This document shows, piece after piece, positions 45,151-56,400 of a DNA stretch of 64,000 nt; position 1 is the first letter of the stretch, and the number at the start of each line of letters is the position of its first letter. The notes under the pieces are model-generated. The model searched no databases and was not told where the DNA came from. It saw nothing but the letters and a program-made list of their open reading frames with translations. The position numbers and the translations under genes were made by a program. Source of the stretch: Pseudopithomyces maydicus (lineage: Eukaryota; Ascomycota; Dothideomycetes; Pleosporales; Didymosphaeriaceae); contig JANTUC010000003.1 of assembly GCA_026873275.1 (NCBI GenBank), forward strand, positions 1,860,001 to 1,924,000, in the 5' to 3' direction.

Positions 45151-48100
45151 TTTTAGTTTATGCCTAAAGAGCTATTTCTAAGTTATTAATAGAGGGGAAG
45201 CTTAATTATTAATAATTAAGTTTTTAATAGTAAGGGCTTAAGCCTTATTTTTAGAGTATTTTAAATTATTATATTTATTATAATTAGCTCTTTATAAGCT
45301 TCTTAGGCTTTAATAATACTAGGAAGAAAAAAATTTAAAAAATTAAGCTAAAGCTTGCCTAAGAACTTAAATAGTGTTTTAGTAATTATTATATATACTT
45401 TTTAATTTACTGCACTACCCCTTAGCGTATTAGAATTTTTTTAATTTTAAATATACTATTTATAGCTTAAATAAATAGGTAGTTTTTATACCTACTACTT
45501 ATACTATTTTTTAATAGGTAGTAGTGCTTCTACTTTTATAGATAAATTAGAGTTTTATTCTACTACTTAAGAGATATTAATAAAGCTTAAGCACTTTATA
45601 TATTAGTTTAGTAGTTTTAATTTTAATTTATTTATTTTATTAGTATAGTGCGCTTTTTATAAATTATTTAAAAGATTATCTTCTTTAATAATTCTATATT
45701 CTAGTATAGAGTCTAAAATAATAAGGCTTAAATAATTAGGAAGCTGTAAGAGAATTTTTTATTATTTATTAACTTAGTTAGTAGCTCCCTTATCTTTAAT
45801 TTAATTATTAGGGTGTTCTTTTAGTAGGTTAGTTAAGGGAATATTCTTTTAATTAATTATACCTTTAAGCTAGTACTTAAATAGGTTTTTTTAATTATTA
45901 TTATTACTCTACTCTTTAGGTAATACGCTAATATATTTAAGAACTTTATTAAATATCTCTTTAGGATTAACTATTTTACTTTTATTTAAAATATCTATAA
46001 GCTTTATAATCTTTTTCTTAGTAAATATTAGATTTTTATTTTTAATATAAAAGGATCGCTTATTAAATATTATATTATATATTATTATTATCTAGTTAAG
46101 CACTAAGATTTATATTTTATAAATATTAAAAGCTCTATAACCTATTAGATATTTAATATAACTTTTAAGTATTATTTTAAAGTTACGCCTCTTATAACCT
46201 GCTATTCTATCCCTATTTAAAGGGTATATATAATAGTTATATATAAATATACCACTCTAATTTAATTATAAGTTAGTTAGTGCGCTCCTTATACGCTTTA
46301 ATTAATATTATTTAAAATATTATATAAATTATATATTTAGCGCCTTATTTAGAGAGATTATATATTTAAAAAAAGTAGAACTTATATTAATTAGATAAGT
46401 GGCTATAAGTATTATTTTAGATTATAATTTATTTAGTAAATTAGTATTAAGCTTTATTTTTAAAGTTTTAATAATTACTTTTTACCCTACTCTCTCCACG
46501 CCGCTATTAAGTTTATAAGTATATAATAGAGGTATTTTAATAATAATACTATACTCTTTAATTTATATTTTAAAGCGCTCTTTACCCTTTAGTAGATATA
46601 TTACTATATTATTATTTTAAAAGATTATAATAATTTTTAAGTAATAATATATTTAAATATAGACTATAAAACTCTCCTAAATCTCTAAAACCTCTATAAT
46701 AAACTTATTATATAGTAAAAATATATATAACTTTCTATTATAGTTGCACTTTAAAAGTATAAGCTAATATTTACTAAGCCTGTTAATTAGGTAGTTAAAT
46801 AAGTTCTATAAAACTTAAAAATATAATCTTAAAGATTATTCCTTTAACCTTTTAAAAATTACTTAAAAAATATATATTATTATATAGTACTTATATTCCT
46901 TTTTTAATATTTTTTTTATTTTTATATTTTTTACTCTTCTAACTAGCGCCTTTAAAGTATTCTTTTCTAAGTAATTAGAATACTAGTACTAGAGCTTAAT
47001 AAAGTTTATTTTTAGAATTAAAGTATAAGAGCTTCTAATCTTTTTATAAGTAAATAATATATTTATAATAGTAGGATAGTAGAGGATAGATTTATATTTA
47101 ATAAAAATAAAATTATACTTGCGCTTAAACTTTATAAGTATTAAATTATAATTAGGTTTGCTATAATATAGTATACTATTATAATTTATATACTATATAC
47201 TTTACTTAAGTAATAAAGCTTTAGAAATAATATTTATATAAAAACCTTTTACTATAATTATATTATTAAGCGTAAGATTGCTGCGCTTTCTATTAAGTAT
47301 TATAAAGATTTTTTTAATAATTCTAGTTCCTCTTTTAAGTATAGGGTAGGACGCAGTATCTATTTTAATTATATTATATATAGAGCTTTTCTTAAATAAT
47401 CTTAGTATAAATATTAAGATATTATTAATAAGGTATATAGTGCTTTTATTATTTAGAATAGTACTCCTTAAGAGCGGGTAAGTATTAAAGTTAAAAATAA
47501 TATATATACCTAATTCTTTTATAATATTTATAATTATAGGATTAATTAGCGTAGTAGTAATATTACTTAAAAAAATTATCTTTAAAACTCCTTTCTTTTT
47601 ATTTTATTTTCTTTTTATAGTATTATATATTTAAGTATAGTCTAAGTAAGTAAAGTATACTAAAATCTTATTCTTCTCCTTTTTAATTAAGGTTATTAGC
47701 TTATCTTAGTATAATCCCTAAATAACTATTTATAAGTGCTTATATAATTATAGAGACTAATTATAATTTTTTTTATAGAGGTAATTTTTATCTTTTCTAA
47801 AACTTAGTGCGCCTTTAGTACTACTTTTTAAAATTTTATTACTTTTTTAATAAATATTATAAAGATCTTAAGCTTGGTATTTAAGCTATTAGTATATAAG
47901 TTTAAATAGACTAAAAAGAGCTTACTAATATCTTTAATATAAAATACCTCTTCTCTTCTTATTTATTAGCACTTAATTTTAATATATTATATATAAGTTT
48001 ACTCTAGTACTATCTTATATATAATAACGCTTAAAAAGTTAATTATAATAATTTTTCTCTTAAGCTCTAGGATTTTATATTATATAATAAGTATATAGAG

Positions 48101-48958
48101 AGTATTTTATTCCTTATATTAATTCTTTAGGGTTATTTAATTATAATATACTTTTTTAAATATAATATAGTATTCCTAGTAGATCTAATTAATTATTATT
48201 ATTTTAAATAAAGCTAGCTTATCCTTTAGGTATTTAATAATTACTTAAATTATAGAGCTCTTTTAATTAATAATATTAAATATAGTAGGAGTAAGGAGCT
48301 GCTAGTTAATTATTTTAATTACTTAGTTATAGAGGTTTTAAACTCTCTATACGCGAGTTATATACTTAATAAAATATATTTTATAATCTTCTATAGCTAG
48401 TTAGTACTGGCAAAGAATTTCTATATAATAATTATTATAATTATTATCCCTATTAGGGGCTAAACTTTTAGTAGAGAATTCTAAATTTACGCTCCTATTA
48501 TATCCCTTATAATAAGTTATTATAAGTTTAAGTATTTTAATAAGCTTATTTAGTTCTTCTAATTCTTAGTGCGTTTACTTTATATTTATAATTATTTTTT
48601 AAAGATTAGGGATTTCTAAAGTAGTTATTATAAAATTCTCTATAAATAGTATATTTAAATTAATATATTTTTAGACGCCTCGCTGGAGGGCTATAATTTT
48701 AAGTTATATATATTATATTGGCTAGCTCTTATAATTAGTAAGTTAAATATTTAAAGTATTAAATATATTATTAGAATAAGATTTTATAATAAGCTTTATA
48801 AGGAAGTTTATAGTAATAAATAAGTATTACTCTTATTATATAAGAATAAAAAGTAATAAAAGGAGGCCTTTAAATAAATTAAAGTATTTAAGTTTATTTT
48901 CCAGTAATTAATTATATAGGGAGAAATACCTTTATTCTTAATACGCTAGGCTTATAAT

Positions 48959-49154
48959 TATTAAAGGATAAATAAGCTAGATAATATAGATTTTAGAGAT
49001 TAAGTGTGTGTAGAAAAGTTAATTAATTAATATATAAAAAAACTAGCTCTAAAAGCTAAATATATAATATACTCTAGAACTATAGTTCTACCGCTCCGCG
49101 AGCTTATAAGCTTTATCTATAAGCTCGCTGGATAGATGTTTATCTCTTGTGATA
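48959..49154 (-). repeat. copia LTR (5' LTR of the minus-strand element)
   Basis: 196 bp. The plus-strand start TATTAAAGGATA is a RIP-mutated TGTTGGAGGATA. It ends TCTCTTGTGATA, where the terminal CA has become TA. Confidence 0.8.
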
Positions 49155-50197
49155 ATTATAGTATCCTCTGCTCCCCCTATATACCTATTTATTACTATTT
49201 CTTATGAATATATAAACGCCCTATATATAAAATAATAATAATTAATATTTATTTAAGATAGTCGCGTAGTGCTTTTTAATTTTTTGAATTATTTAGTATT
49301 AAATAATATTTTTAAGTAATAATTTTAAAAATATAGTACTAGCCTTACTTATTAATTTTATTATAAAATTTAAATAATTCTTTAAAACTTTATTTCTCTT
49401 ATTTTTTACTTAGTTATAAGTTCTTTTAGCTTAATTATTTATCTTATAATAGAATTATACTTTAGATATATAATCATAATAGATTATATTAAAAGATATA
49501 TTTTAATCACTTAATCTATAGTTAAAATAACCTCTTTATAAGACTTAGCAAGAATTATTAAATTAAAAATATTATTTTAAAGACTTTTAATTATTAAATT
49601 AAGTAGTTTAAAGTATTTAAAAAGTTATAATAATTTTATAATTTTAACAGCTTATATATAGATAACATTATTAAATATATTTTTAAGTATAGGTAGTTAA
49701 GGTTTAGTAGTTATTTTAATTTTAATATATAAAGTAGTAAAAATAATTAATAAGTAATTATTAGTAAAAGCTCTATTTTATATTAAATGAAATATATACT
49801 CTATTATATAGATATAATAATAATAGAATAAAGAGATAGTGTAGGTGCTATATAAATATAATATTATATATATATATATAATATTTAGCCTTTGGAGAAT
49901 AATTAAAATATTAAAGTTTTAATATTATAAAATACTTAAAAGAATATAATTAAATTAGCTTAATAAACTTATAAGAGCCGGTTATTAGTTATATAATATC
50001 TAGAGCATATTTCCTTATCACTAGGTAGTTATAAAAAGTAACTTTCTTATTAAATAAAAAGCTTAATAATAATCTAAGTAAAATAAAACCTTTTTACTTA
50101 CTAATTTTTATATACTATATTTTTTTAATATCTAGTAGGGAGACACTCTTTTATTAATTATTTTAATAATATTTAGTTAACTAATTTGACACCTTTT
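49155..50197. other. AT-rich, unassigned
   Basis: Begins with the right ATTAT duplication (49155-49159). Holds the short inverted repeat at 49,967-50,054. No protein remnant can be read. Confidence 0.4.
49967..50054 (-). repeat. short inverted repeat, right copy
   Basis: Reverse complement of 38,149-38,234. The pair encloses about 12 kb including the copia element. Confidence 0.65.
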
Positions 50198-50830
50198 TGT
50201 TACGATCACGATAAGAAACTATAAAATAATAGAAAAGAATTATATACAGAATACTAATAGTTAAAATAAAACAATAATTAGCTATACGCTAGATAATAAA
50301 GCTAGTGAAATAATATATTATATAATTATAATCCCGCTAAGAATATAAAATTCTAAAAATATTTAATTTTAATAGAAATAGAGCAGTTACTCCAATTAAA
50401 AAGATAAAATTTATAAAAATAGAGTAATTATTTCTATTAAAAGAATAAAATTTATAGGAATAACGGGAGTTACTCTTATTAAATAAATAGAATATATAAA
50501 AGTAGGCTAGTAGATCTAGGATAATAAAGGATAAATAAAATAATATATAATTTAAAAAACTTTTTATATATTTCCTATTCTTTATAATTAAATTATTTTT
50601 TAATTTTTTTATATACCCTTATATACTTATTTATAGCTAAATTAAAGCTCTTTTTTATAATTAAAAATTATTAATTTTTATAAAAATTAATTATTTTACT
50701 TTTAATAGTAAGATAGAGATATTTATATAATTTATTATTTAATTATTACTTAACCACTCAATATCTATAAAACTCGTAAAAAGTCTACCTGCCCTTATAT
50801 AGACTAAGTAAGTAGAAACCCCCTATAATA
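50198..50830 (+). mobile_element. solo LTR of the Gypsy-1 family
   Basis: About 633 bp, starting TGTTACGATCACGATAAG and ending CCCTATAATA. It matches the Gypsy-1 LTRs throughout but is more heavily mutated. Flanking bases are CTTTT on both sides (50193-50197 and 50831-50835), a 5-bp target duplication. No internal sequence is attached, so it arose by recombination between two LTRs. Confidence 0.9.
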
Positions 50831-51279
50831 CTTTTTACTATTCTATAAAATATATAGAATTTTTATTAAGTAGACTAATTCTAATATAGCCTAATAGGTA
50901 TTAATAATAATAATAACCTTCTAATATATAATATAGAAGAACCTATTGCCCGCTATTATAAAAATATATATTCTAGCGCATAATATATTTATTTAATATA
51001 AATAAAAAAATATATTTTATTAAATTCCTTAGTTAAACTTTTTAAAGTAATTTAGAATAAGATTAGGCTTTAAAAATAATATTAAAATATTAATAATAGA
51101 GTACCTTTCTTATATAATTTAACATAGAATAATATAATTAAGCTTTATTATAAAATAATAAATAATTATTAATTTTAATTAGCTATAAAGGTTAAAAAAT
51201 AAATAAATTTTATTTAGTAGTAATTTATCTCTTTTATGATTATATGATTATTTCTTACTAGTACTTATTTATATTACTC
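50831..51279. other. AT-rich, unassigned
   Basis: Nothing recognisable apart from the CTTTT duplication at its start. Confidence 0.4.
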
Positions 51280-51678
51280 GTGACGGTGGGTGGTTTAATA
51301 GAATTAGGTCCTTTTTTTATTAAAAGCTAAATAGCTCTATATCCGCTAGTCTAAATTAGGTAAATTTTATATAATTAAAAAGTACAGCCGCGTAGCTATA
51401 GAACGGGATTTTAATTTCCTAATTAGAACTAGTATTAGTTAAATTATAAGTAACTTAAATTTATAACCCTAACCCAACACTAGGTTGGGGTTACCCTAAT
51501 AGGTTAGCTCGTAATTTAGCTAATACTAGTCCTAATTAGGAAATTAAAATACTATTTTATAGCTATAGGGCTATACTTTAGAAATATTAAAAAATTACCT
51601 AATTTAGACTAGCGGATATAGAGCTATTTAACTTTTAATAAAAAAGGACCTAATCCTATTAAACCACCCTATCGTGAC
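51280..51678. mobile_element. foldback (MITE-like) element with long inverted arms
   Basis: The two halves are reverse complements over about 180 bp each. The left starts GTGACGGTGGGTGGTTTAATA, and the right reverse-complemented starts GTCACGATAGGGTGGTTTAATA. Shared interior blocks include CTCTATATCCGCTAGTCTAA and CCTAATTAG. The centre holds a small hairpin (CCCAACACTAGGTTGGGG) beside a CCCTAACCC stretch. There is no coding capacity, so it would depend on another element's transposase. No clear target duplication. Confidence 0.8.
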
Positions 51679-51807
51679 CGAAACCTGATAATATAGACTG
51701 TAAAAATTAATTATATTTAAAGAAGTCTCGCCTTTTAAGCTTATTAAAGTCTTATTAAGTTTAAATAGTGTAATAAACTATATCACATTATTTACATTTT
51801 ATAAATA

Positions 51808-53015
51808 TTATACGCTGTGATAGAGATTAGATTCTAGAGGTAGACTATTCTGGCATGATAATAGCCATTGATCGACAGCATCTTGTCCTTTATAGATAAT
51901 TAACATCATTATACCGAAATCATCCAGCTCATTGCTACAGCTCCGGGCAATGACATGATTGAAATCCATGCCCGAAATCCAGAGGGGATCGCATGTGTCC
52001 TTCGCACGCTGCCATTCCAGCGGACCGGCTGCATCCCAGAGTTTTCGTTGCGCTGTGAAGGAATGTGCAGTGACCTGCTCACCCATGGTGCAATACCCAA
52101 GTTTGACCAGAGAATAGATTCCAATCAGGAACACGCTCATTGTACTGGTGCGCCGTAGAGATTCGGCAAAAGTCCAGGATCGCCAAGAAGGGGCGGTTTC
52201 GGTTGTATATTGGCTCTCTGTGGCAGCCATTGTGTTGAGCCGGTGGGTCCAGAACTCCAATACGGGTTGTACCTTCTCTGCTTGCGCGCCTAGATTGACG
52301 GACCAATCAGCCAGATCTCAATGTGATTTTTTCACGGAGCATGGAAAGGTGAGGATTGGAAGTGAAGAGAAAACGTACGTTGACGTATGTCTCCATCGAA
52401 CAACCTCATGAACTGGAAGATGAGCAATGCCTGCACAGCTGCAAGCAGATGGAGCGACGTCCAAGACTCTTGATCTGGAGAGCGTAGCAGGTCGTTTGCC
52501 TTTGACTCTATCACGGTCCAGGCAACGAAGGCATTCCGGGCGGTTTTTGTGGAATATATGGCACAAGCAGCATATGCGTCCTGGAGGACTTTGGGCATAT
52601 CAGCGGAATACAAGCGCGGATGTATGAAAGGCGCTCGCCCCTCGTGCAGCCACTTCTCGGGCCAAGTCTTGAACCTGTGCACGGCGGCGTCAGTCTCGGC
52701 GTGGGTCAAGGTGGATCGGTTCGATAGGGACTCGAGGTCGGATGCATGACTGCTGCAGTGACTGGCAGAGATGGTGTCGAGGTGGGGTTGTAGGGCTCCC
52801 TCCCAGGGCAGAGCGGCGGGATCCCGCAGCAACTCATCCAACCACGAGAAGTCCAGCTCGGGTATGGATGCATCTGAAGTATTGGTCTTGTTGGGATATG
52901 CGCAGACAATGCCCTTCTTTAGGCACCGTGCACACCTGGGTAGCTCCATGGCACACTTTCGTTTCGCCTTGACGCAGGCGTTGCATGACCTGCGCTTGGA
53001 AGAGGGCGCTGCCAT
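51808..53015 (-). CDS. Zn2Cys6 transcription factor
   Basis: The minus-strand model is 53015-52379 and 52289-51808, with an 89-bp intron (GTACGT...CTAG). It encodes 372 residues in a continuous frame. The N-terminal zinc cluster has cysteines at residues 11, 14, 21, 28, 31 and 38 (CNACVKAKRKC...CARCLKKGIVC). The rest is helical, with LLAAVQALLIFQFMRLF and a hydrophobic MSVFLIGIYSLVKLGY, like other short fungal regulators of unknown target. A longer start upstream is open, but ATG 53015 places the finger normally. It is divergent from TOP2, with 397 bp shared upstream. The stop lies at the edge of the RIP block, so a few C-terminal residues may have been lost or altered. Confidence 0.8.
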
Positions 53016-53412
53016 GCTTGCTAAAGGCGGCGGAGAGGTTGCAAAGCCTCGTCGTGCCGCCAGGAGGAGAGCTGAGGACGCAGGCCATGTCGGAGGATGC
53101 TTACTAAGCGAACGCATGCATGTGTATGTACCTAGGCCCGGGGTATGCCTGAAGGCCCTGGGGGCTCGGAAGGAGGAGCACAGCCAAGCGAGGCCCCTGC
53201 AGCGCGAAAAGAGGCGATTCGGCCGCCGCAGCAACCGACGGTCAAAACAACAACAACAACGACGAGAGCCCTTCGCGTCTGCTGTAGGCCGCCCTCACTT
53301 TTTTTGCCGCTCTCTCCGTTGCCCTCCCCGCGCGTCGCTTGCTGGCCGGGCCTCGACCGCTTTTCCCTTGTACCTTCCGTCCTGCGGGACCTTCCCCTGG
53401 ATCGCCGCCACC
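53016..53412. promoter_or_regulatory. shared divergent upstream region of the Zn2Cys6 gene and TOP2
   Basis: 397 bp. It is GC-rich, with a CAACAACAACAACGACGA stretch near 53,250. It must hold both promoters. No specific factor sites can be claimed. Confidence 0.6.
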
Positions 53413-56400
53413 ATGGACGACTCGCTGCTGGAGTCCGACTTTGACGACGGCGCCAGCTCTGACTTTGCGCCGCCCGCAAAATCCGCAAAGGCCACCAAGG
53501 CTGCCCGACCCAAGGCCGCCGCCCCCAAGAAGGCCGCCGCCCCTGCGAAGTCGCGCGGCCGCCCACCTAAAGATCCCAACGCGCCGCCCAAGCCAAAAGC
53601 ACCGGCGAAACCAAAGGCTGCACCCAGGAAGAAGCGCAAGCCCGCTTCAGACGATGAAAACTCCGACGCGGACATGCACCACGACCGGCTTCATGACGAT
53701 GACGACGAGTCGCTACTCGTCGACACGCCGCCGAAGCAGAAGAAGGCCCCCGTGGCCAGGAAACCGAGCGGCAAGCCCCTAGCGAACATTGACAACGAGA
53801 GCTTCGACATGATGGACGGCATAGACGACGTGGGGCCGAGCGCTAAGCCGGCCGCCGGCGGCGCGAGTAGCAAGTATCAGATGCTTACCCACCTTGAACA
53901 CATTATGAAGCGCCCCGACACGTACATTGGCTCTGTCGAACGAACCTCGGACAAGATGTGGGTGTACAATTCCGCCACCGAGGCAATGGAGTTTCGCGAA
54001 GTCTCCTATGTGCCTGGTCTCTACAAAATATTTGACGAGATCCTGGTCAACGCTGCCGACAACAAGCAGAACGACAAAAACATGAGCGAGATCCGCGTCA
54101 CCCTGAACCGTGATACCGGCGATATTTCCGTCAGGAACGACGGCAAGGGTATCCCCATCGAGATACACGGAGAGCATGGCATCTATGTTCCTGAGATGAT
54201 TTTCGGCCATCTTTTGACATCCTCCAACTACGACGACAATCAGGCAAAGATTACGGGTGGCCGCAACGGTTACGGTGCTAAGCTCTGCAACGTCTTCAGT
54301 ACCGAGTTTACCCTCGAGACGGTCGACTCAAAACAAAAGAAAAAGTACAAGCAGACATGGACCGAGAACATGAGTAGAATGGGCAAGGCGAAGATCACCG
54401 ACAGCAAAGGCGATGACTACACTCAAGTGTCTTACAAGGCTGATTTCAACAAGTTCGGCATGTCGGGCATCGACGATGACTTTGAAGCTCTTGTCAAGCG
54501 CCGAACATACGATATGGCCGGTACGTTGCGAGGTGTCAAGGTCTACCTCAATGGAGAACGCGTCAAGGTCACTAGTTTTCCCAAGTACATGGAGATGTAC
54601 ACCAAGGCTATCCGTTTAGAGCAGGGCAAGTCGGAAGAGGACAAAGATGTCATCATCACTGATCGACACGAGCGGTGGGATGTCGGTTTTGCTGTTTCAG
54701 ATGGTGCTTTCAATCAAGTGTCATTTGTTAACTCCATCGCCACGACTTCGGGTGGTACACACGTCAATTATATTGCCGATCAGATCGTCGAGAAGTTACT
54801 CGCCATCGTAAACAAGAAGAACAAGGGCGGCGTCAAACTGAAGCCAGCTCAGATAAAAAATCACATCTTCCTCTTCGTCAACTGCTCGATCGTGAACCCT
54901 GCTTTCACATCGCAGACCAAAGAGCAGCTTACCACGAAGGCGAGTCAATTCGGCAGCAAGCCTGTCTTGAGCGATAAATTCTTGAAGCAAATCGAGAAGA
55001 CGGAAGTTATCCAGAACATCATGCACTTCGCACAGCAAAAGGCTGATCAACTGTTGAAGAAGACCGATGGGAACAAAAGGAGTCGCATGAACAACTCCAA
55101 GCTCACCGATGCGAACAGAGCTGGCACCAAAGACGGCCATCTGTGTACTCTGATTCTAACCGAAGGTGACTCAGCCGCTCTTTTAGCTCTAGCTGGGCGC
55201 GCCGTAGTCAACCCTGATTATTTTGGCGTCTTTCCACTTCGTGGTAAGCTTCTCAATGTTCGTGATGCCTCTATCGATCAAATTTCGAAGAATCAAGAAA
55301 TCCAAAACATCAAGAAGTTCATAGGTCTTCAACACAAGAAGGAGTACACGGATACCAAAGGCCTCCGTTATGGTCACATCATGATCATGACAGATCAAGA
55401 TCACGATGGCAGTCACATCAAAGGGTTATTGATTAACTTCTTGCAATGTCAGTTTCCTAGTCTGTTGAAGATTCCCAATTTTCTTATGGAGTTCATCACC
55501 CCGATCGTCAAGGTATGGAAAGGGGACCCAAAGAATCCAAAGGGCTTGAAGAGTTTTTTTCCATGCCCGAATACGAGGAGTGGAAGGAACAGCACAACCA
55601 TGAAAAAGGATGGGATCACAAGTACTACAAAGGATTGGGAACCAGCGGACCGGACGATGCGCAGGTGTACTTTCGTGATCTGGACACTCACATGAAGGCC
55701 TTTCACACAATGCGAGCGCAGGAAGAAGAACTTATTGAACTCGCCTTTTCAAAGAAGAAAGCTGATGCTCGCAAGGAGTGGCTACGAGAATTCGTGCCTG
55801 GTAACCACCTCGATTTAACTACGAAAGAGATCACCTACGATGATTTTGTCAATAAGGAACTCATTTTGTTCAGCATGGCAGACAATTTGCGGTCTATTCC
55901 ATCAATTGTTGATGGTTTTAAGCCTGGCCAGCGCAAGGTCCTATACACCTGCTTTAGGCGGAACCTGAAAAAGGATGTCAAGGTCGTTGATCTTGCTGGT
56001 TCCGTTTCTGGTACGACTGACTATGCTTATGGTGAGGCCTCTATGCAAGGAACTATCGTAGGTCTTGCGCAAAACTTCGTTGGCTCGAACAACATCAACT
56101 GTCTGGAACCTAGTGGCAACTTTGGCTCGCGACTTCAGGGAGGCAAAGATGCTGCGTCTGCCAGGTACATTTACACTCGCCTATCACCATTCGCTCGGCG
56201 CATCTTCCACCCACACGACGATGCCCTCCTAAAATACGGAGAATCAGATGGGAATAAGATCGAACCAGAGATGTATGTACCGATCTTGCCTATGGTACTA
56301 GTGAATGGGTCAGACGGCATTGGAACCGGTTGGAGCTCTTCCATTCCCAACTACAACCCAATCGAGATTGTAGAGAACATTAGGATCCGTATGCGTGATG

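Larger units (their letters stand above)
41504..49154 (-). mobile_element. Ty1/copia LTR retrotransposon, heavily RIP-mutated
   Basis: 7,651 bp with two 196-bp LTRs and a 5-bp target duplication. The minus strand at about 45,150-44,430 reads a copia reverse transcriptase: GT.EEVLNNLIGKYLLPLK, KCKTYIVVKGDL, FNIVGAFLNAFI, LKRAFYRLRDLPLL and FYINNILILYYKD (originally YVDD). Integrase and gag should lie toward 48.9 kb but cannot be read reliably. The 3' internal end carries tandem repeats. Confidence 0.8.
23961..51800. other. AT-rich RIP-mutated transposon block
   Basis: About 28 kb in which CA and TG dinucleotides are almost gone while CG and CT/AG persist. This is the footprint of CpA-to-TpA repeat-induced point mutation. 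Almost every open frame is broken by TAA/TAG at positions where CAA, CAG or TGG is expected. There is no intact gene. Composition is layered: Gypsy-1 (25.7-33.1 kb) keeps clearly more G and C than its flanks, so it arrived later. Confidence 0.95.

Noticed and set aside
51460..51520. CCCTAACCC stretch as an internal telomere or chromosome-fusion scar.
   Set aside because: Fewer than two repeat units, lying at the centre of a foldback element; there is no telomeric array.
52771..53412. Open extension upstream of the TOP2 start giving a much longer N-terminus.
   Set aside because: It runs antisense through the Zn2Cys6 gene. ATG 53413 has an ideal context and gives the usual basic N-terminal tail.
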